64,000 nucleotides of DNA, taken from NCBI RefSeq assembly GCF_026626635.1, contig NZ_JAPNKA010000001.1, positions 124,001 to 188,000 of the forward strand. The letters run 5' to 3'. The position numbers and the translations under genes are program-made. The notes under the pieces are model-generated. The model was not told the origin of the DNA, did not search any database, and saw only the letters and a list, made by a program, of their open reading frames with translations. The DNA is from Archangium lansingense. GTDB taxonomy: Bacteria; Myxococcota; Myxococcia; Myxococcales; Myxococcaceae. Shown here in pieces: positions 11,101 to 22,100 of the stretch. The first letter of the stretch is position 1; each line of letters begins with the position of its first letter.

Positions 11101-14100
11101 CCGAGACGCGCGCCAGCCCCGCGCGCATCAGCGGCGCGGTGCCGAGCCGGAAGGGCCGCACGAAGCGCGCGAGCAGGCTGGAGACGTTCTCCCCCCGTGC
11201 CTCCCAACGCTCCAGCGGCAGCTCCACGGCACTCGCCACGCGCTGCACGGTCTCTCCCTCCACCTGGTGGAAGGAGGTGCGCAGGGCCTCATGGCGCTGT
11301 GCCAGTCCGGCCAGGGCCCGCGCCAGCCGGGCCTCGTCCAGCGAGCCCTCCAGCCGCAGGGCGCCCGTCATGTGGTAGCTGGTGTCCGTGCCGCCGCTGC
11401 GCTCGTGCACCAGGTACATCCGCCGCTGGGCGGCGGTAGTGGGGTGGTGGGCGGAGGGCTCGGTGGGCACCAGCGGGGGCAGGGCGGCCTCGGCCTCGTC
11501 GAGCAGCGCGGCCAGCCCGCGCACGGTGGGAGCCGCGAGGAAGCGCGCCAGCGGAACGCGCCGGCCCAGCCTGACGGCCACGCGGTGCAGCAACTGGATG
11601 GCGAGCAGCGACTGGCCACCCCGCTCGAAGAAGTCGTCGGTAACGCCGCCTGCCTCCGAGCCGAGCACCTCGTGCCACAGCGAGAGCAGCTCCGTCTCCC
11701 GAGCACCCTCGGGCGGCACGGCCTCGCGGGCGCGCACGGCCAGCGGCCACTTTCCCAGCGCCTTGCGGTCCGTCTTGCCGCTCGGCAGGGTGGGCATGGC
11801 CGGTAGTGGCACCAGGTACGTGGGCACCATGTAGTCCGGCAGGTGCGTGGCGAGGAAGCCCCGCAGGCCCGAGTCGTCCCCGCGAGGCACATAGAAGGCC
11901 GCGAGCACTGCCTGCCCCGCCCCGTCCTCGCGCACCACCACCGCGGCGCTGGCCACCACGCCCGAGGCCATCATTCGCGCCTCCACCTCGCCCAGCTCCA
12001 CCCGGTGCCCGCGCACCTTCACCTGGTGGTCCGCGCGGCCCCGGTGCTCCAGGTTCCCATCCGGCCGCCACCGCCCCAGGTCTCCCGTGCGGTACAGCCG
12101 CCCCGCGTCGAAGGGCAGGCGGACGAAGCGCTCCGCGTTCAGCTCGGGCCGGTTCAGGTAGCCGCGCGCCACGCCTTCGCCGCCGATGAGGACCTCGCCC
12201 ACCAGGCCCGGTGGCAACAATTCACCCTGGGCGTCCGTTACGTACACCCGCGTGGAGCGCACCGGGCGGCCCACGTGGACGGGGCCCGTGTGGCTCAGCT
12301 CCGCGGTGGTGGACCAGACGGTCGTCTCCGTGGGGCCATACATGTTGAAGAGGCGCGCCGGGGTGATGCCCCGCACGGTGCGCAGCAGCGCGGGGGGCAG
12401 CGGTTCTCCGCCCACCAGCAGCAGGCGCACCGAGCGCAGCGCCCGCTCCCCGAGCGGATGGCTCAGGAGGAGCTGGAGGCGGGTAGGCGTGAGCTGCACC
12501 AGCTCGCAGCCCTCGCGCAGGATGAGGGTGGCCAGCAGCTCCGGCGAGGACTGTGCCTCCTCGTCCGCCAGCACTACCTCCAGCCCGAGCGACAGCGGCA
12601 GCAGCGTCTCCAGCACGAAGATGTCGAAGGTGGCATTCGTGCAGCAGAGCACGCGGGGACGCTCTCCCAGCGGCAGGGCCTCGGCCATGGCGGCGAGGAA
12701 GTTGCCCACGCAGTGGTGCTCGATGAGCACGCCCTTGGGGTTGCCGGTGGAGCCAGACGTATAAAGGACGTAGGCTAGGTCTCTGGGCCCGGGGCGAGCG
12801 GGGAGGGGAGCCGCGGGGACCACCGGCTCGCCGAGCATGTCCACCCGCACCGAGGGCACGGACAGGACGGCGGAGAGCGAGGCGGTGGCTTCATCCAGCA
12901 GCACCAGCCGGGCGCCAGAGTCCTCCAGCATGAAGCGCAGGCGCTCGGGAGGATGGGAAGGCTCCAGGGGCAACCAGCCCGCGCCCGCGCACAGGACGCC
13001 GAGCTGTCCCACCAGCAGAGAGGCCGAGCGCGACGTGCACAGCGCCACCGTGTCGTTCCGGCCTACGCCTCGGGCAGTGAGCTCCGCGGCGAGCTGCCGG
13101 GCCCGGCCGAGCAACTCGCCATACGTGAGCCGCTGTCCGCCCGTGCGCAGGGCCACTGCGTCGGGCGCGCGCGCCGCCTGCTCGAGAATGGGCGTCAGCG
13201 CATCCTTCGGAGCGGGCGTGGAGGGCGGAAGAGGATTCAGTCCGAGGATCGTCGCCAGTGTGGCCTCACCCACCAGCGGCAGCCGCCCCAGCGGGGTGCT
13301 GGGCTCACGCACCACCGCCTCCAGCAGCGCGAGGAAGCTCTCCGCGAGTCGGGCCGGCACCTGCTCGGGGAAGGCGCCCGTGCGCAGGTCCAGGTCCACC
13401 CGCAGCTCGCCTTGGCGCGTGCGATCGCTCACCTGCACCGCGAGCGCATGGGCTTCGTGGCCGCTGAACAGCCAGTGGATCTCCACCGGATGACCGGCCA
13501 GGGTGCTCTCGTACTGCTGGTTCTGGTAGGAGACGACGGTGTCGAAGAGGCCCTGGCGGCGCAGTGCCGGTGCCTCGAGCCGCTCCAGCAGCGACTCGTA
13601 CGGGTAGCGCCCGTGCCGGAGGAAGCTTCCCACGCGGGAGCCCGCGCGCGACAACCAGTCGGAGAAGGAGCTCTCAGGCTCCAGCTCCAGGCGCAGCGGC
13701 ACGGTGGCCACACACATCCCAAAGGTGCGCAGCGCCTGCCGCGAGTTCCGGTTGTGCGAGTACGCCCCGAGGCACACGTCCCGTCGCCCCAACAACCTTC
13801 CGAGGAAGAGGCCCGTGAGGGCGCAGAAGAAGCGGTTGGGAGTGCTGCCCCACTCGCGCAGCCGAGCATGGAGGGCCTCCGTCAACGCGGGCTCCAGCAC
13901 CAGCGTGTGACGCTCGGCGCGGGTGCCGGTGAGGGCCAGCCCGGACTCTCCCAGCAGGGTGGGCTCCTCCACACCTTCCAGCGCCTCGCGCAGCGCGGCC
14001 AGGTCTCCAGCGGCCGTCTCCGAGGCCAGATATTGGCGCTCCTCCTCGCGGAAGGCGGCATAGCGCCCCGGCGTGGGGAGCTCCGGTGCGCGGCCCTCGG

Positions 14101-14596
14101 CGAGCGCCTCGTACAGCTTGCCCACTCCCCGGCCGAGCAGGGCCAGCGAGGCTGCATCCGCGAGCAGGTGGTGGAACCGCGCGAAGAGCGCCGAGCCCTC
14201 GCCCCACGTGAGCACCGCGAGCTCGCGCAGGGAGCCCCTCCCGAGGCTCAGCGGCTCGCGAGCGCGCTCTCCAGCCCAGGCCAGTGCGGCGGCCCGGGGC
14301 TCGGGCCCACCCCGGAAGTCCCGCACGGGCACCTCTTCCACCGGCCCACGGGCGGGCACCTGGAAGGGCTCGCCCTGGTGCACCACGACCTCCGCGCGCG
14401 CGTCCTCCGTCTGCTCCAGGAACAGCCGTGCCGCCCGGGCCAGCAGCCCCGCGTCCACTGCGCCCTTCACCTCCAACAACCCCGCGAGCGTGCCCACCGC
14501 ACCGCCTGGGGCCACCTGCTCCGTCAACCAGATGCGGCGTTGGGGATGGCTGAGGGGCTCGGCTTCCTGGGAGACGGCGGACGAGGAGGTGCTCAT
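5102..14596 (-). CDS. Three-module nonribosomal peptide synthetase (C-A-T)x3, no thioesterase
   Basis: A 3164-residue NRPS. Approximate layout: C1 15-455, A1 470-970, T1 985-1055, C2 1065-1500, A2 1530-2030, T2 2050-2120, C3 2135-2570, A3 2590-3060, T3 3075-3140. C1 and C2 carry HHLLADAA and HHLVADAA, whereas C3 has the classical HHLVADGW; C1 looks like a starter/EntF-type domain. Carrier sites are GGQSL, GGQSL and GGHSL. My hand-read specificity codes are A1 DILQLGMVWK (glycine-like), A2 DVHDCGYLNK and A3 DAEWAGEVVK (both unmatched). No epimerase or release domain is present, so the chain should pass to the two-module NRPS with thioesterase at 19165-26316. It is the last gene of the leftward operon, 49 bases after the AGAT gene; no good ribosome site is seen. 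Confidence 0.95.
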   Translation of the reverse strand: MSTSSSAVSQEAEPLSHPQRRIWLTEQVAPGGAVGTLAGLLEVKGAVDAGLLARAARLFLEQTEDARAEVVVHQGEPFQVPARGPVEEVPVRDFRGGPEPRAAALAWAGERAREPLSLGRGSLRELAVLTWGEGSALFARFHHLLADAASLALLGRGVGKLYEALAEGRAPELPTPGRYAAFREEERQYLASETAAGDLAALREALEGVEEPTLLGESGLALTGTRAERHTLVLEPALTEALHARLREWGSTPNRFFCALTGLFLGRLLGRRDVCLGAYSHNRNSRQALRTFGMCVATVPLRLELEPESSFSDWLSRAGSRVGSFLRHGRYPYESLLERLEAPALRRQGLFDTVVSYQNQQYESTLAGHPVEIHWLFSGHEAHALAVQVSDRTRQGELRVDLDLRTGAFPEQVPARLAESFLALLEAVVREPSTPLGRLPLVGEATLATILGLNPLPPSTPAPKDALTPILEQAARAPDAVALRTGGQRLTYGELLGRARQLAAELTARGVGRNDTVALCTSRSASLLVGQLGVLCAGAGWLPLEPSHPPERLRFMLEDSGARLVLLDEATASLSAVLSVPSVRVDMLGEPVVPAAPLPARPGPRDLAYVLYTSGSTGNPKGVLIEHHCVGNFLAAMAEALPLGERPRVLCCTNATFDIFVLETLLPLSLGLEVVLADEEAQSSPELLATLILREGCELVQLTPTRLQLLLSHPLGERALRSVRLLLVGGEPLPPALLRTVRGITPARLFNMYGPTETTVWSTTAELSHTGPVHVGRPVRSTRVYVTDAQGELLPPGLVGEVLIGGEGVARGYLNRPELNAERFVRLPFDAGRLYRTGDLGRWRPDGNLEHRGRADHQVKVRGHRVELGEVEARMMASGVVASAAVVVREDGAGQAVLAAFYVPRGDDSGLRGFLATHLPDYMVPTYLVPLPAMPTLPSGKTDRKALGKWPLAVRAREAVPPEGARETELLSLWHEVLGSEAGGVTDDFFERGGQSLLAIQLLHRVAVRLGRRVPLARFLAAPTVRGLAALLDEAEAALPPLVPTEPSAHHPTTAAQRRMYLVHERSGGTDTSYHMTGALRLEGSLDEARLARALAGLAQRHEALRTSFHQVEGETVQRVASAVELPLERWEARGENVSSLLARFVRPFRLGTAPLMRAGLARVSESEALLLVDLHHLVADAASVEVLVEELWALYEGRALEAPRLQPRDYAAWQRRLAGAPALQEAEAWWRRELALPPTPLEPGTSRARPATVSNAGATHMEEFPAELAAGLHTLARAHGTTLYNVLLSALTLLLTRHSGSRELVVGAPMLGRPLPELERMVGLLTQTLPLRNRTRPGMTVAELLAEVSLRTRDALAREAVPLDMLQEGPSADAGGAMYDVLLLVREPRPPERTSVHGPRVHRVEHPIPSAKVDLTLTAVPASTGEALALEWTYRTDVLEGVEVAALARRMRRVLEQMVEAPSRPLSAVDVLTPEDRARLDDFHTVRQPFAADVTVLRLFTEMAARHASDVAVWHEGRSLTYAELESRSRRLARTLRALGVGPEVRVGLLAEPSLEMVVAILGVLGAGGAWVPLDPSHPEERLELLLRDSGVELLLHQGATPCPASFTGRVLRLGESLLYASGDGALPEVARPEHLAYVIYTSGTTGTPKGVMLEQRQLCAQLAWLRRFFSGTSRRMHHMLLVSPAVDVSVHQIFLPLIRGDTLYLPRQETILSPEALAAYVAAHHIDVVDSVPALLKGLLERDAAAGRLEVEYLCFGGDVLSTDVVRLVGRSVHIRHLINYYGPTETCLNATALMTSEWERLQRVPIGRPCDNYTLHVLDASLSELPPGCVGELYVGGPGVARGYLGRPELTAERFVPDPFRPGERLYRTGDLGRWLPDGQLDFVGRADQQVKIRGYRVEKGEVEAALRRAALHSGSALSECLVEVTDANPRRLVAFLVPGPGGAAPDVASLRAALKRWLPVYMVPSAFVPVERLPLTVSGKVDRKALLALAEEHEAGLPEQVEPLSPTEERLASVWRELLGVRGVRPSDNFFDLGGQSLQVVQVVSRLREALGVDVPLRLLFEAEDLAALARGVEGLTRRTAQLPPVVPVARTGALPLSSAQQRLWLLDQLEPGSPLYTIAGALRLEGELDVGATEEALRALVARHESLRTRFVSEADEPVAVVEPAPPFSLERVVLPDTGADLLERMDAVVAEVARRPFVLERAPLFRAVLVEVVAGEHLLVLALHHLVADGWSLALLSREFATLYEARTRGGEAALPPLAVQYTDFAAWQREHLTEEAQAPLLAFWKKHLEGHTELNLSTDFARPAVQSHRGATLAWGLSESLSEDVRALARARGVTPFMVMLATFQALLHRYTRQESLTLGIPVANRGQREVEGVVGCFVNTLALRVDVRGERSFTELLEQVRERTREALAHQELPFEKLVEHVQPPRDTSRSPLFQVMFSYDVAPEATLQLGGLRLTPYEADTGTAKFDLTLSVLEQPGGLRCSLEYATDLFREATVSRLAQHYEHLLSAVVREPQRAVRHLPLLTIEDTALLERHRATAAPPGLPLTVHGAFEAQVARTPGALALRHESHSLTYAELDARANQLAHVLRRRGVGLGAHVGLLLERSVEALVGFLGVLKAGAAYVPLDPEYPRERLEAMLDDCGARLLLTRAALLERVGARGVEVLDVDACRAELEAAPREAPRVDVPPSAPAYLMYTSGSTGRPKAVVVPHRAVEGYARSCIQLHGYTSADRVLQFSTLSFDASVEEIYPALLSGGTVVLRTEALLDARELCARCEEWGVTLLWLPTAFWVELTAALASGAARLPGCVRTVAAGGEKVPAAQVLQWRRVAGGVRLGNEYGPTETTVVAVAADLDAVAEEELRRGLVPIGRPVPGMRAYVLDAALEPVPPGVPGELFLGGAHVSQGYLGRPELTAERFLPDPFSPEPGARCYRTGDLARLLPDGSLEYLGRTDQQLKYRGFRIEPGEIESVLGRHPGVREAVVVLREDAPGVKRLVGYVVPSDGAPLEVTELRAFARGQLPEHMVPTALVALPHLPLTPGGKVDRAALPAPDAGADAPRTPPSTPLEMGLATVWRALLGVPRVGLEDDFFELGGHSLLAMRVVARAREELGLEVPLRVLFEHPRLGDLARALEGRLAVPGDSRRITRVDRGARRVKR

Positions 14597-14645
14597 ATGT
14601 CGGGCGGGCGGGAGAGGGGAGAGCGTGCGTCTTCAGCGTTCGTCT

Positions 14646-15743
14646 CTAGAGGTAGGACACGGCACCGCCGCGGCGGCGCACGTCCACCGTGGCGCAGTGG
14701 AACGAGCCGCCGAAGGTGTTGAAGTTGCGGAAGTTGCAGGGAATGGGCGTGAAGCCCCACCGGCGCAGCGCGGCGATCATCGGCTCGTCGCTGCGCTCCA
14801 CGACGACCCGCTTCTCGTCCAGGCTGAGCAGGTTCATGTTGATCCACTTGCTCGTCATGTAGAGCGGGTGGCCGTCGGGGATGCAGGGAGTGGGCGCCTC
14901 GAGGATGTCCCAGCCGCGGAAGAGGGAGGGCACCTTGGGGAAGCGCTGCGGGTTGACCAGCAGCTTGCCCGGCGCCAGCGGCATGATCGTGGCGTCGATG
15001 TGCATGGGGTGGGTGTCGCGCGGCTCCACCACGTGCACCCGGAAGCGGCCCTCCAGGTGGCGTTGTAGCCACCGGATGCCGAACTCATTGGTGACGTTGC
15101 TCTTCTGGACGACCAGGTCCCTGCCGAACTTGATGAAGTCCGCGGCGTCGAAGGTGGGCTCGGTGTCGGTGATGACGTAGCGGGGCGGCTCGTCCTCGGT
15201 GGGGTCCACGAAGTCGTGCACGTACAGCTCGTCCCGCAGCTCCGGCTTGGGGGCGGCCGTCCAGCGCGCGCCCGCGCGGAAGTAGTCCTTGATGAGCGCG
15301 CGGTAGGCCAGGGGCTCGAAGTAGCGCGAGCGCCACGCCATGGGCGACTCGATGATCTCATCCCCCACCACGAGCAGCACGTCGCGAGGCATGGCCGCGT
15401 ACAACCCGCCCGAGCTGGTGAAGTGCGGCGTGACGATGGGCCGGCGGAAGTCCAGCGCGTCCGGCCGCCGCACGGTGACGCCCTCGGCCTCCAGGATGTG
15501 GACCAGCTCCTCCAGATCCTTCCTGGCCGCGGCGATGCGCTCGGGCGGGAAGGGGCGGCCCGCGTTGCGCTGGAAGAGATCCCACATGTTGTCCGGCACG
15601 GTGGCCTTCAGCGAGATGTGCCACTCGGGGAAGGTGGCGTTGTCCACCACGCCGACGACGACCTCCTCCAGGAGGTCCCACTCGGTGAAGGCGTTGACGA
15701 CGGGCAGCTGCTTGGACGGTTGGGGCTGAGCTGTGGCGATCAT
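14646..15743 (-). CDS. L-arginine:glycine amidinotransferase family enzyme
   Basis: A 365-residue cytosolic enzyme of the AGAT fold that transfers the amidino group of arginine to an amine, giving a guanidino compound and ornithine. The catalytic triad is placed as in human AGAT: Asp199 (FDAADF), His248 (PMHID) and Cys350 (GGSFHC followed by DVRRRG). At the acceptor-specificity positions, Asn300/Met302 in human AGAT, this protein has His245 and Met247. It therefore matches neither true AGAT nor the cylindrospermopsin enzyme CyrA, and the acceptor may not be plain glycine. It sits between the desaturase (37-base gap) and the NRPS whose first A domain has a glycine-like code, which suggests that it supplies a guanidino precursor or modifies a product residue. 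Confidence 0.92.
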   Translation of the reverse strand: MIATAQPQPSKQLPVVNAFTEWDLLEEVVVGVVDNATFPEWHISLKATVPDNMWDLFQRNAGRPFPPERIAAARKDLEELVHILEAEGVTVRRPDALDFRRPIVTPHFTSSGGLYAAMPRDVLLVVGDEIIESPMAWRSRYFEPLAYRALIKDYFRAGARWTAAPKPELRDELYVHDFVDPTEDEPPRYVITDTEPTFDAADFIKFGRDLVVQKSNVTNEFGIRWLQRHLEGRFRVHVVEPRDTHPMHIDATIMPLAPGKLLVNPQRFPKVPSLFRGWDILEAPTPCIPDGHPLYMTSKWINMNLLSLDEKRVVVERSDEPMIAALRRWGFTPIPCNFRNFNTFGGSFHCATVDVRRRGGAVSYL

Positions 15744-15780
15744 TCGGGTGTCTTGAGAGGAGGGGTGGAACGGAGGGGCG

Positions 15781-16824
15781 TCAGGCCACGCGGTCCGGCT
15801 GGGCTGGAGTGCTGGAGACGAGGGGCGGGGCGGCGTTGGCCACCGGCGTGGTCCAGCTCTTCACCACCGCATGGGGACCCAGGAAGTAGCCGTGACAGTG
15901 ATTGGCTGTCGCGTACTCGGGGAGCGGCTCCAGCATCCGGTGGATGTGGGCCAGGTTGGCCAGGGGGATGCGGGGGAAGATGTGGTGCGTGAGGTGGTAG
16001 TTGTCGTGGTGCGGGTGCAGGAAGAACGCCAGCCCGTTGGACGGCAGGTTGCGCGTGTAGCCAAGGATGCTTCCCGGCTCGAGCCCGACATGGTCGGAGA
16101 TCTCCGCGAACACCTTGATGGCGTGATAGACGGTCGCGCGCGCCAGCATCCACACGGCCGCGAATGACAGCGCGGCGCGGGCACCTCCGACGACGCCCAG
16201 CACGGTGAGCATGGCGGCCCACCAGACGACCACCCGCAGGCGCTGCGCACCACTCATGCGTGGAAGCTCTCCCAGCACGGACTTGCGCCACAGCGCGCCG
16301 TTGAAGAGGAAGGACCGGTAGAAGCGCCACGACGAGCGCACCACGTGGCCGTCCGCGTCGCGGGGTGGCGGGAGGAAGTCCGGGTCCCCCTCTGGGTCTC
16401 CGAGGTAGGCGTGGTGCCGCAGGTGCGAGAGCCGGTACGCCTCGAAGTCCTCGAAGATGCACGGACCGAAGAGGATCGTGGCCACGTGGCGGTTCGTCCT
16501 ACGCCCCGTGAACATGTTGCCGTGGGCCGCATCGTGCAGCGTGTTGCCGAGCGCGCGTTGCCGCGAGCCCACCAGCACGAGCGCCACGGGCAGCCACAGC
16601 GGTGACACGTACACCACCGCTGCCCAGCCGACGAAGACGAGCGCCCACGACTGCGCCACCTGCCACAGCGCCACCAGGGGCCTCGGCTGGTGGTAGCGCC
16701 GGAAGCGCTCTCCGCGCTCGCCCTCGGACAGATAGAGCCGGAAGCGGCGCAGCTCCTCCACCTTCAGTCTGGGCGACGCCCCCGTCTCCCGGACGGGAGA
16801 GAGGGAGGGGGCCGTGTCCTCCAT
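15781..16824 (-). CDS. Membrane fatty acid desaturase
   Basis: A ~347-residue integral-membrane diiron desaturase/hydroxylase of the FA_desaturase family. Three histidine boxes are visible: HDAAH, HLRHH and NYHLTHH, with hydrophobic membrane spans between them. I place the start at the ATG at 16824, with AAGGAG about 13 bases upstream. An in-frame GTG at 16863 and longer extensions exist but would run into the divergent promoter region. It is the first gene of the leftward operon with AGAT and NRPS. By inference it may unsaturate or hydroxylate a fatty acyl group loaded by the NRPS starter condensation domain; a peptide-bound substrate cannot be excluded. Confidence 0.88.
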   Translation of the reverse strand: MEDTAPSLSPVRETGASPRLKVEELRRFRLYLSEGERGERFRRYHQPRPLVALWQVAQSWALVFVGWAAVVYVSPLWLPVALVLVGSRQRALGNTLHDAAHGNMFTGRRTNRHVATILFGPCIFEDFEAYRLSHLRHHAYLGDPEGDPDFLPPPRDADGHVVRSSWRFYRSFLFNGALWRKSVLGELPRMSGAQRLRVVVWWAAMLTVLGVVGGARAALSFAAVWMLARATVYHAIKVFAEISDHVGLEPGSILGYTRNLPSNGLAFFLHPHHDNYHLTHHIFPRIPLANLAHIHRMLEPLPEYATANHCHGYFLGPHAVVKSWTTPVANAAPPLVSSTPAQPDRVA

Positions 16825-17005
16825 GGTGGTGTCAGTGCTCCTTGTGTCGGTGTTGTCAGTCACCGGGTCTTGTCTGGATTTGAGAAAGGGGCCCGATGCC
16901 AATCGCTGGAGTGAATGGAGAGACCGGGTCGGGTGAAGTGTTCGCAGAGGATAGAGACGCGTCTGACATGCCTCGCCGACGTCAGGGATGACCCGAGCGG
17001 TGAGC

Positions 17006-17026
17006 GGACATGACAGACCCATGTCC
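17006..17026. promoter_or_regulatory. Inverted repeat in the divergent promoter region of the NRPS cluster
   Basis: GGACATG (17006-17012) and CATGTCC (17020-17026) form a perfect 7-bp inverted repeat separated by 7 bases, followed by TATACG (17027-17032), which could be a -10 box. It lies in the 244-base gap between the desaturase start and the FkbM start. A second palindrome, AGACGCGTCT, is at 16955-16964. These are candidate operators controlling both biosynthetic operons; no regulator gene is found within the cluster. Confidence 0.45.
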
Positions 17027-17068
17027 TATACGGCTCCATCACCAGACACGTTCCCAGGAACCCGAGCC

Positions 17069-17761
17069 ATGTACACGCTGCGTACGCTATTCCAGACACA
17101 TCTCGTGAAGCCCCAAGGCATCATCTATGCGGGGGCCCACGTGGGTGAAAATGTCGGGGGTTTCCTCGACGCGGGCTTCGAGTCGGTGTTGTGCATTGAG
17201 CCCAACCCCGAGGATTTCTCACAGCTCGAGCGCCATGCCTCGGCGCGCGTCCGCTGTGTGCATGCGGCGGTGTCGGACCGGGAAGGGACGTCCGCGTACT
17301 ACATGGTGCCGGGAGTACCCACGCTCAACTCCCTCCTGAAGCCAGACGATGAGTACTGGGTGAAGCTGGTGGGGCGGGAGATGGCGGATGCGCACGCACC
17401 GGTCCGCGTGGAGGTGGGCACACTTCGGCTGGACACGGTGGTGGAGCGGCACGGGGGCGGGGTGCCCTACAACGCGCTCTACCTCAACATTCAGGGGGGC
17501 GAGCTGCTCGCGCTGAAAGGGGCGCCGCGCACCCTGGAGCAGCTGGACACCATCTTTACCGAGGTGAATTTCGATCGGCGCTACGAGGGCTGTGCGCTCT
17601 TCGAGGAGGTGGATGCGTTCCTGCGCGATCAGGGCTTCCGCCTCATGTACCTGGAGAAGTTCCCGCACTCGGGGGGCCAGCACGGCGAGGCGCTCTATCG
17701 GCGCGTCTCTGATCTGCCCACGCCGGGACTCGTGCCGCTGTCGGACCTGGAGAACCGGTAG
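17069..17761 (+). CDS. FkbM-family SAM-dependent methyltransferase
   Basis: A 230-residue methyltransferase. The SAM-binding motif is YAGAHVGENVGGF followed by the acidic end of strand 2, LCIEPNP. The FkbM core LYLNIQGGELLALKGAP and a typical C-terminal FTEVNFD segment are present. FkbM enzymes usually O-methylate hydroxyl groups of natural products. The ATG at 17069 has AGGA nine bases upstream. A longer start at 17021 would lie inside the inverted repeat and has no good site. It is the first gene of the rightward operon, with the next gene beginning five bases after its stop. Its substrate, whether a hydroxylated residue of the peptide or a guanidine nitrogen, cannot be told from sequence. 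Confidence 0.85.
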   Translation: MYTLRTLFQTHLVKPQGIIYAGAHVGENVGGFLDAGFESVLCIEPNPEDFSQLERHASARVRCVHAAVSDREGTSAYYMVPGVPTLNSLLKPDDEYWVKLVGREMADAHAPVRVEVGTLRLDTVVERHGGGVPYNALYLNIQGGELLALKGAPRTLEQLDTIFTEVNFDRRYEGCALFEEVDAFLRDQGFRLMYLEKFPHSGGQHGEALYRRVSDLPTPGLVPLSDLENR

Positions 17762-17765
17762 GCGC

Positions 17766-19112
17766 GTGCGAACCCGCGAGGCACACAGCGGCCAGGAGGG
17801 GCCGGGCTTCAGGACCTTCGTCGCGATCTGCCTGGGCCAGGCGGTGTCGATGGTGGGCTCGCGCGCGTCGCGGCTCGCCCTGGGCATCTGGCTCTTCCAG
17901 CGCACGGGGGCGGTGACGGACTTCGCGCTGGTTGCGATGTGTGACGCGCTGCCGGTGTTGCTGCTGTTGCCCTTCACGGGCGTGGTGGCGGATCGGTACG
18001 ACCGGCGCCGGGTGATGCTGTGGGCGGACTCGGCTGCGGCGCTGTGCACGCTGGCGGTAGCCGGGCTGGTGCTGTCCGGACACTTCCAGTCCTGGCACCT
18101 GTACCTGGCGGTGATAGCGGGCGCGAGCGCGAGCGCCCTGCAGTCACCCGCCTGGTCCGCCGCCATCTCTCAGCTGGTGCCCCCCGCGCAGCTCTCCCGG
18201 GCAGTGGGGCTGGTGCAGGTGTCGGAGGGAATGACGGACATCCTCGCGCCCACGCTGGCGGGCTGGTTGCTGGCGATGGGGGGGATGATGGCCGCGCTGG
18301 TGTTCGACTTCGCCACCTTCCTCGTCGGGGTGAGCCTGCTGCTCCTGTTGCGCTTCCCGGCGGTGCCGCGAGTGGAAGCAGGCGGGCAGCCGGGCTCGGC
18401 CTGGCGCGAGGCGGTGCGGGGCTGGGAGTACGTGGCCTCGCGGCGCGAGCTGGTGGGGCTGCTGGTGTTGGCCTCGATGGTGACGATGACCCTGTGCTCC
18501 ATGGAGGTGCTGGTGCCGCCGATGCTGCTGGCGCACACGTCGCCAGCGGTGATGGGGATGGTGATGTCGGTGGCGGGCGTGGGAGCGCTGTGTGGCAGCG
18601 TGGCCATGAGCACCTGGAGCGGGCCGCGCCGGAAGATGGACGGAGTGCTCGGCGCGGGCGCGCTGATGGGGCTGGCGCTGATCGGCGCGGGCCTTGGGGG
18701 CTCGGTGGTGGTCATGGCCGTGGCGGGGTGGGTGGCCATGTTCTGCATGCCCGTGGTGTGGAGCTGTGCCCACGCTGTGTGGCAGCTCCGGATTCCGGCG
18801 GAGCTCCAGGGCCGTGCGTTCGGCTTGCGGCGCATGGTGGGCGAGGCCACGGCGGTCGTCGTGTTCTTCGGCGCGGGGCCGCTCGTGGACCGCGTGCTCG
18901 AGCCCCTGCTTGCGCCGGATGGAGCGCTCGCGGGCAGCCTGGGAGGCGTCTTCGGCGTGGGGAAGGGCCGGGGCGTGGGCCTACTGCTCTTCCTGCTGGG
19001 GCTGTTGTTGATGACGGTGATGGCGGTGGTGCGGGCCCGGCCGGGTCTGTACCGCATCGAGGATGACGTTCTTCAAGACAACCCCACACATGCCACCGGA
19101 GTGGGTGGCTGA
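17766..19112 (+). CDS. MFS exporter, EntS/DHA3-like
   Basis: A 448-residue inner-membrane transporter with about 12 hydrophobic spans. The MFS signature DRYDRRRVMLWAD lies in the loop after TM2-3, and the overall arrangement matches the DHA3/EntS group that exports siderophores such as enterobactin. The start is GTG at 17766, four bases after the FkbM stop; the frame is open further upstream, but that part only overlaps FkbM. It is co-transcribed with the NRPS genes and is the obvious export route for the peptide. Export of a siderophore is an inference from subfamily resemblance. Confidence 0.88.
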   Translation: MRTREAHSGQEGPGFRTFVAICLGQAVSMVGSRASRLALGIWLFQRTGAVTDFALVAMCDALPVLLLLPFTGVVADRYDRRRVMLWADSAAALCTLAVAGLVLSGHFQSWHLYLAVIAGASASALQSPAWSAAISQLVPPAQLSRAVGLVQVSEGMTDILAPTLAGWLLAMGGMMAALVFDFATFLVGVSLLLLLRFPAVPRVEAGGQPGSAWREAVRGWEYVASRRELVGLLVLASMVTMTLCSMEVLVPPMLLAHTSPAVMGMVMSVAGVGALCGSVAMSTWSGPRRKMDGVLGAGALMGLALIGAGLGGSVVVMAVAGWVAMFCMPVVWSCAHAVWQLRIPAELQGRAFGLRRMVGEATAVVVFFGAGPLVDRVLEPLLAPDGALAGSLGGVFGVGKGRGVGLLLFLLGLLLMTVMAVVRARPGLYRIEDDVLQDNPTHATGVGG

Positions 19113-19164
19113 GGGAGTGTGGGAGGGGGTTGGCATACTCCAATCCCTCTCACCCAACGAGTTC

Positions 19165-22100
19165 ATGCGACAGATGTCCGCCCAGGTCATGAGCGAGCCG
19201 AACGAGATCCTCCACGAGGGGGAGGTGTATGTATTTCCGGCCTCCTACGCGCAGAAGCGCATGTGGTTCCTGGATAGGCTGGAGCCAGGGAGCGCCGCCT
19301 ATCACATGCCCTTTGCCCTGCGGCTGACGGGGCCGTTGGATGTGAAGGCCTTGGGGCAGGCCCTCGACGAGGTGTTCCACCGCCACGAGGCGCTGCGCAC
19401 GCGCTTCGAGGAGGCGGCGGATGGCGAGGTGAACCAGGTCATCCATCCGCCAGCGTCGCTCGGCCTGACGCTGGCGGAGCTGGAGCCGGTGGAGCCGGGG
19501 GCTCGCACGGCGCGCGTGCTGGACTGGTGCGCCCGCGAGGCGGCGCGGCCGTTTGACTTGGAGCGGGACGTGCTGCTGCGCGCCTCGCTGCTGCGGCTCG
19601 AGGACGAGGAGCACGTGCTGCTGCTGGTGCTGCACCACATCATCTCGGACGGGTGGTCCATGGCCATCTTCGCCCGGGAGTTGCTGGAGGTGTATGCCGA
19701 GGCACGGGCGGGGCGGGGCTCGCCGCTGCCGGAGCCTGAGTTGCAGTACGTGGACCACAGCGAGTGGCAGCGCGAGTGGATGGAGGAGGGCGGCGAGTCC
19801 CAGCGCCAGGCGGAGTATTGGAAGCGGAAGCTGGCCGGGCCGCTGCCGGTGCTGGAGCTGCCGGTGGATCGCCCACGCCCGCCCGTGCAGACGTTGAAGG
19901 GCGCGACGCTGGACTTCTCCCTGCCGCCTGAGGTGCTGGCGCCGCTGCGGGAGCTCGGGCAGCGCGAGGGCGCCACACTCTTCATGACGCTGCTGGCGGG
20001 CTTCTCCGCGCTCCTGCACCGGTATTCGGGGGCACCGGAGGTCGTCATCGGCACGCCGGTGGCCAACCGCCGCCGCGCCGAGCAGGAGGGGCTCATTGGC
20101 CTCTTCGTGAACACGCTGGCGCTGCGCGTGTCCACGGCGGGAAACCCGGGGCTGCGCGAGCTGGTGCGCCGGGCGCGCGCGGAGACGCTCGAGGCCTACG
20201 TCCACCAGGACATCCCCTTCGAGAAGGTGGTGGAGGAGCTGCGGCTGCCGCGGAGCCTGGGCGTTCCTCCAGTCTTCCAGGTGATGCTCGTGCTGGAGAA
20301 CCAGCCGGCGGTGCCGCTCGCGCTCGCGGGCCTGCGCGTCACCCCTCTGGCCATTCCCACGCGCACGGCCCGGTTGGACCTGATGTTGTCGCTGGAGGGG
20401 ACGGCCGGGGGGCTGCGCGGCCACGTGGAGTACAGCACCGACCTCTTCGACGAGGCGACGGTGCGCCGGATGCTCGCGCACTACGAGCGGGTGCTGCGGG
20501 GCGCGGCGACGCCAGACATGGGCATCGCGGACCTGCCGCTGCTGGACGCAGAGGAGCGCGCGCGGGTGCTCGGCGAGTGGAGCCGGGGGCCCGAGCCCGG
20601 GCAGGAGGAGACGACGTTGCCCGCGCTCGTGGAGGCGCAGGCGCGGCGCACGCCGGACGCGGTGGCCGTCAGCGCTGGCGACGAGAGCCTCACCTACCGG
20701 GAGCTGGATCGGCGCGCGAATCAGCTCGCGCACCACCTGCGCCGGCTGGGCGTGGGGCCCGAGTCGGTGGTGGGGTTGTGCGCCGAGCGCTCGCTGGAGC
20801 TGGCAGTGGGGATGCTCGGCATCTCCAAGGCGGGTGGGGCGTACCTGCCTCTCGACCCTGCCTATCCCGAGGACCGGCTCGCCTTCATGCTGAAGGACAG
20901 CCGTGTGTCCGTGCTGGTGGCGCAGGAGCGCGTGGCCGGGCGCATTCCCTCGATGGGGGAACGGCGGGTGCTGCTGGACGCGCACGCGGAGGCGCTCGCG
21001 CGGGAGCCCGGCGAGGCGCTCGAGAGTGGGCTCGTGCCGGAGAACCTCGTCTACGTCATCTATACGTCCGGCTCCACCGGCAGGCCCAAGGGCGTGGGGG
21101 TGACGCACCGGGGGCTCGCGCGGCTCGTGACGGGCTCGACGTACGCGCAGCTGGGGGCGGGGGAGCGCGTGCTCCAGTTCGTCTCCATCTCGTTCGACGT
21201 CTCCGCCTATGAGCTGTGGGGGCCGCTGTGCAACGGCGGTCAGGTGGTGATGGCGCCTCCGGGCGCGTTGTCCCTGGAGGAGCTGGGAACGCTGTTCCAG
21301 GAGCGGAAGGTGAGCACGCTGTGGCTCACGGCCGGCCTGTTCCACCAGATGGTGGAGGGCAACCTGGAGGGGCTCGCGCGGGTGCGGCAGTTGCTGGCGG
21401 GCGGCGATGCCGTGTCCGCGCACCACATGGGACGCGTGCGCGAGCGCTTCCCGGACTGTGCCCTCATCAATGGCTACGGGCCCACGGAAGTCACTGTGTT
21501 CGCATGCAGCCACGTGGTGGCGCCGGGCGAGCCCGTGGACGGCTTTCCCATCGGCCGGCCCATTTCGGGGACCGAGGCCCATATCGTCGACGCGCGGCTG
21601 CGGCCCGTGCCGGTGGGCGTCCCGGGGGAACTGCTCCTCGGGGGGCCGGGCGTGGCCCGGGGCTACCTCGGTCGGCCGGAGCTGACGGCCGAGCGGTTCA
21701 TCCCGCATCCCTTCAGTGATCGGCCCGGTGCGCGGCTGTACCGCACGGGGGACCTCGCGCGCTTCCGCGCGGACGGCCGCATCGAGTACCTCGGGCGGTT
21801 GGACCGGCAGGTGAAGGTGCGCGGCTACCGCATCGAGCTGGGAGAGGTCGAGGAGGTGCTGCGCGCCCGGCCGGAGGTGGCGGATGCCGTGGTGCTCGCG
21901 CTGCCGGACCCGTCGGGAGACAAGCGGCTGTCCGCGTTCGTCGTGCCGCGGAACGAGGCCGCGCCCCCGTCGCCCTCCGCGCTGCGGGTGGCCCTGCGCG
22001 AGCGCCTGCCGGAGCACATGGTGCCCACCTCGTGGACCGTGGTGGACGCCCTGCCGCTCGGACCCAACGGCAAGGTGGACCGGCAGCGGCTCGTCGAGGC

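Noticed and set aside
7145..14722. Very long plus-strand frames opposite the three-module NRPS
   Set aside because: Same reason: they mirror NRPS codon structure, have no family motifs and no ribosome sites.
17021..17068. Longer start of the FkbM gene
   Set aside because: The ATG at 17021 lies inside the GGACATG/CATGTCC repeat and lacks a ribosome site; 17069 has AGGA at good spacing. Not fully excluded.
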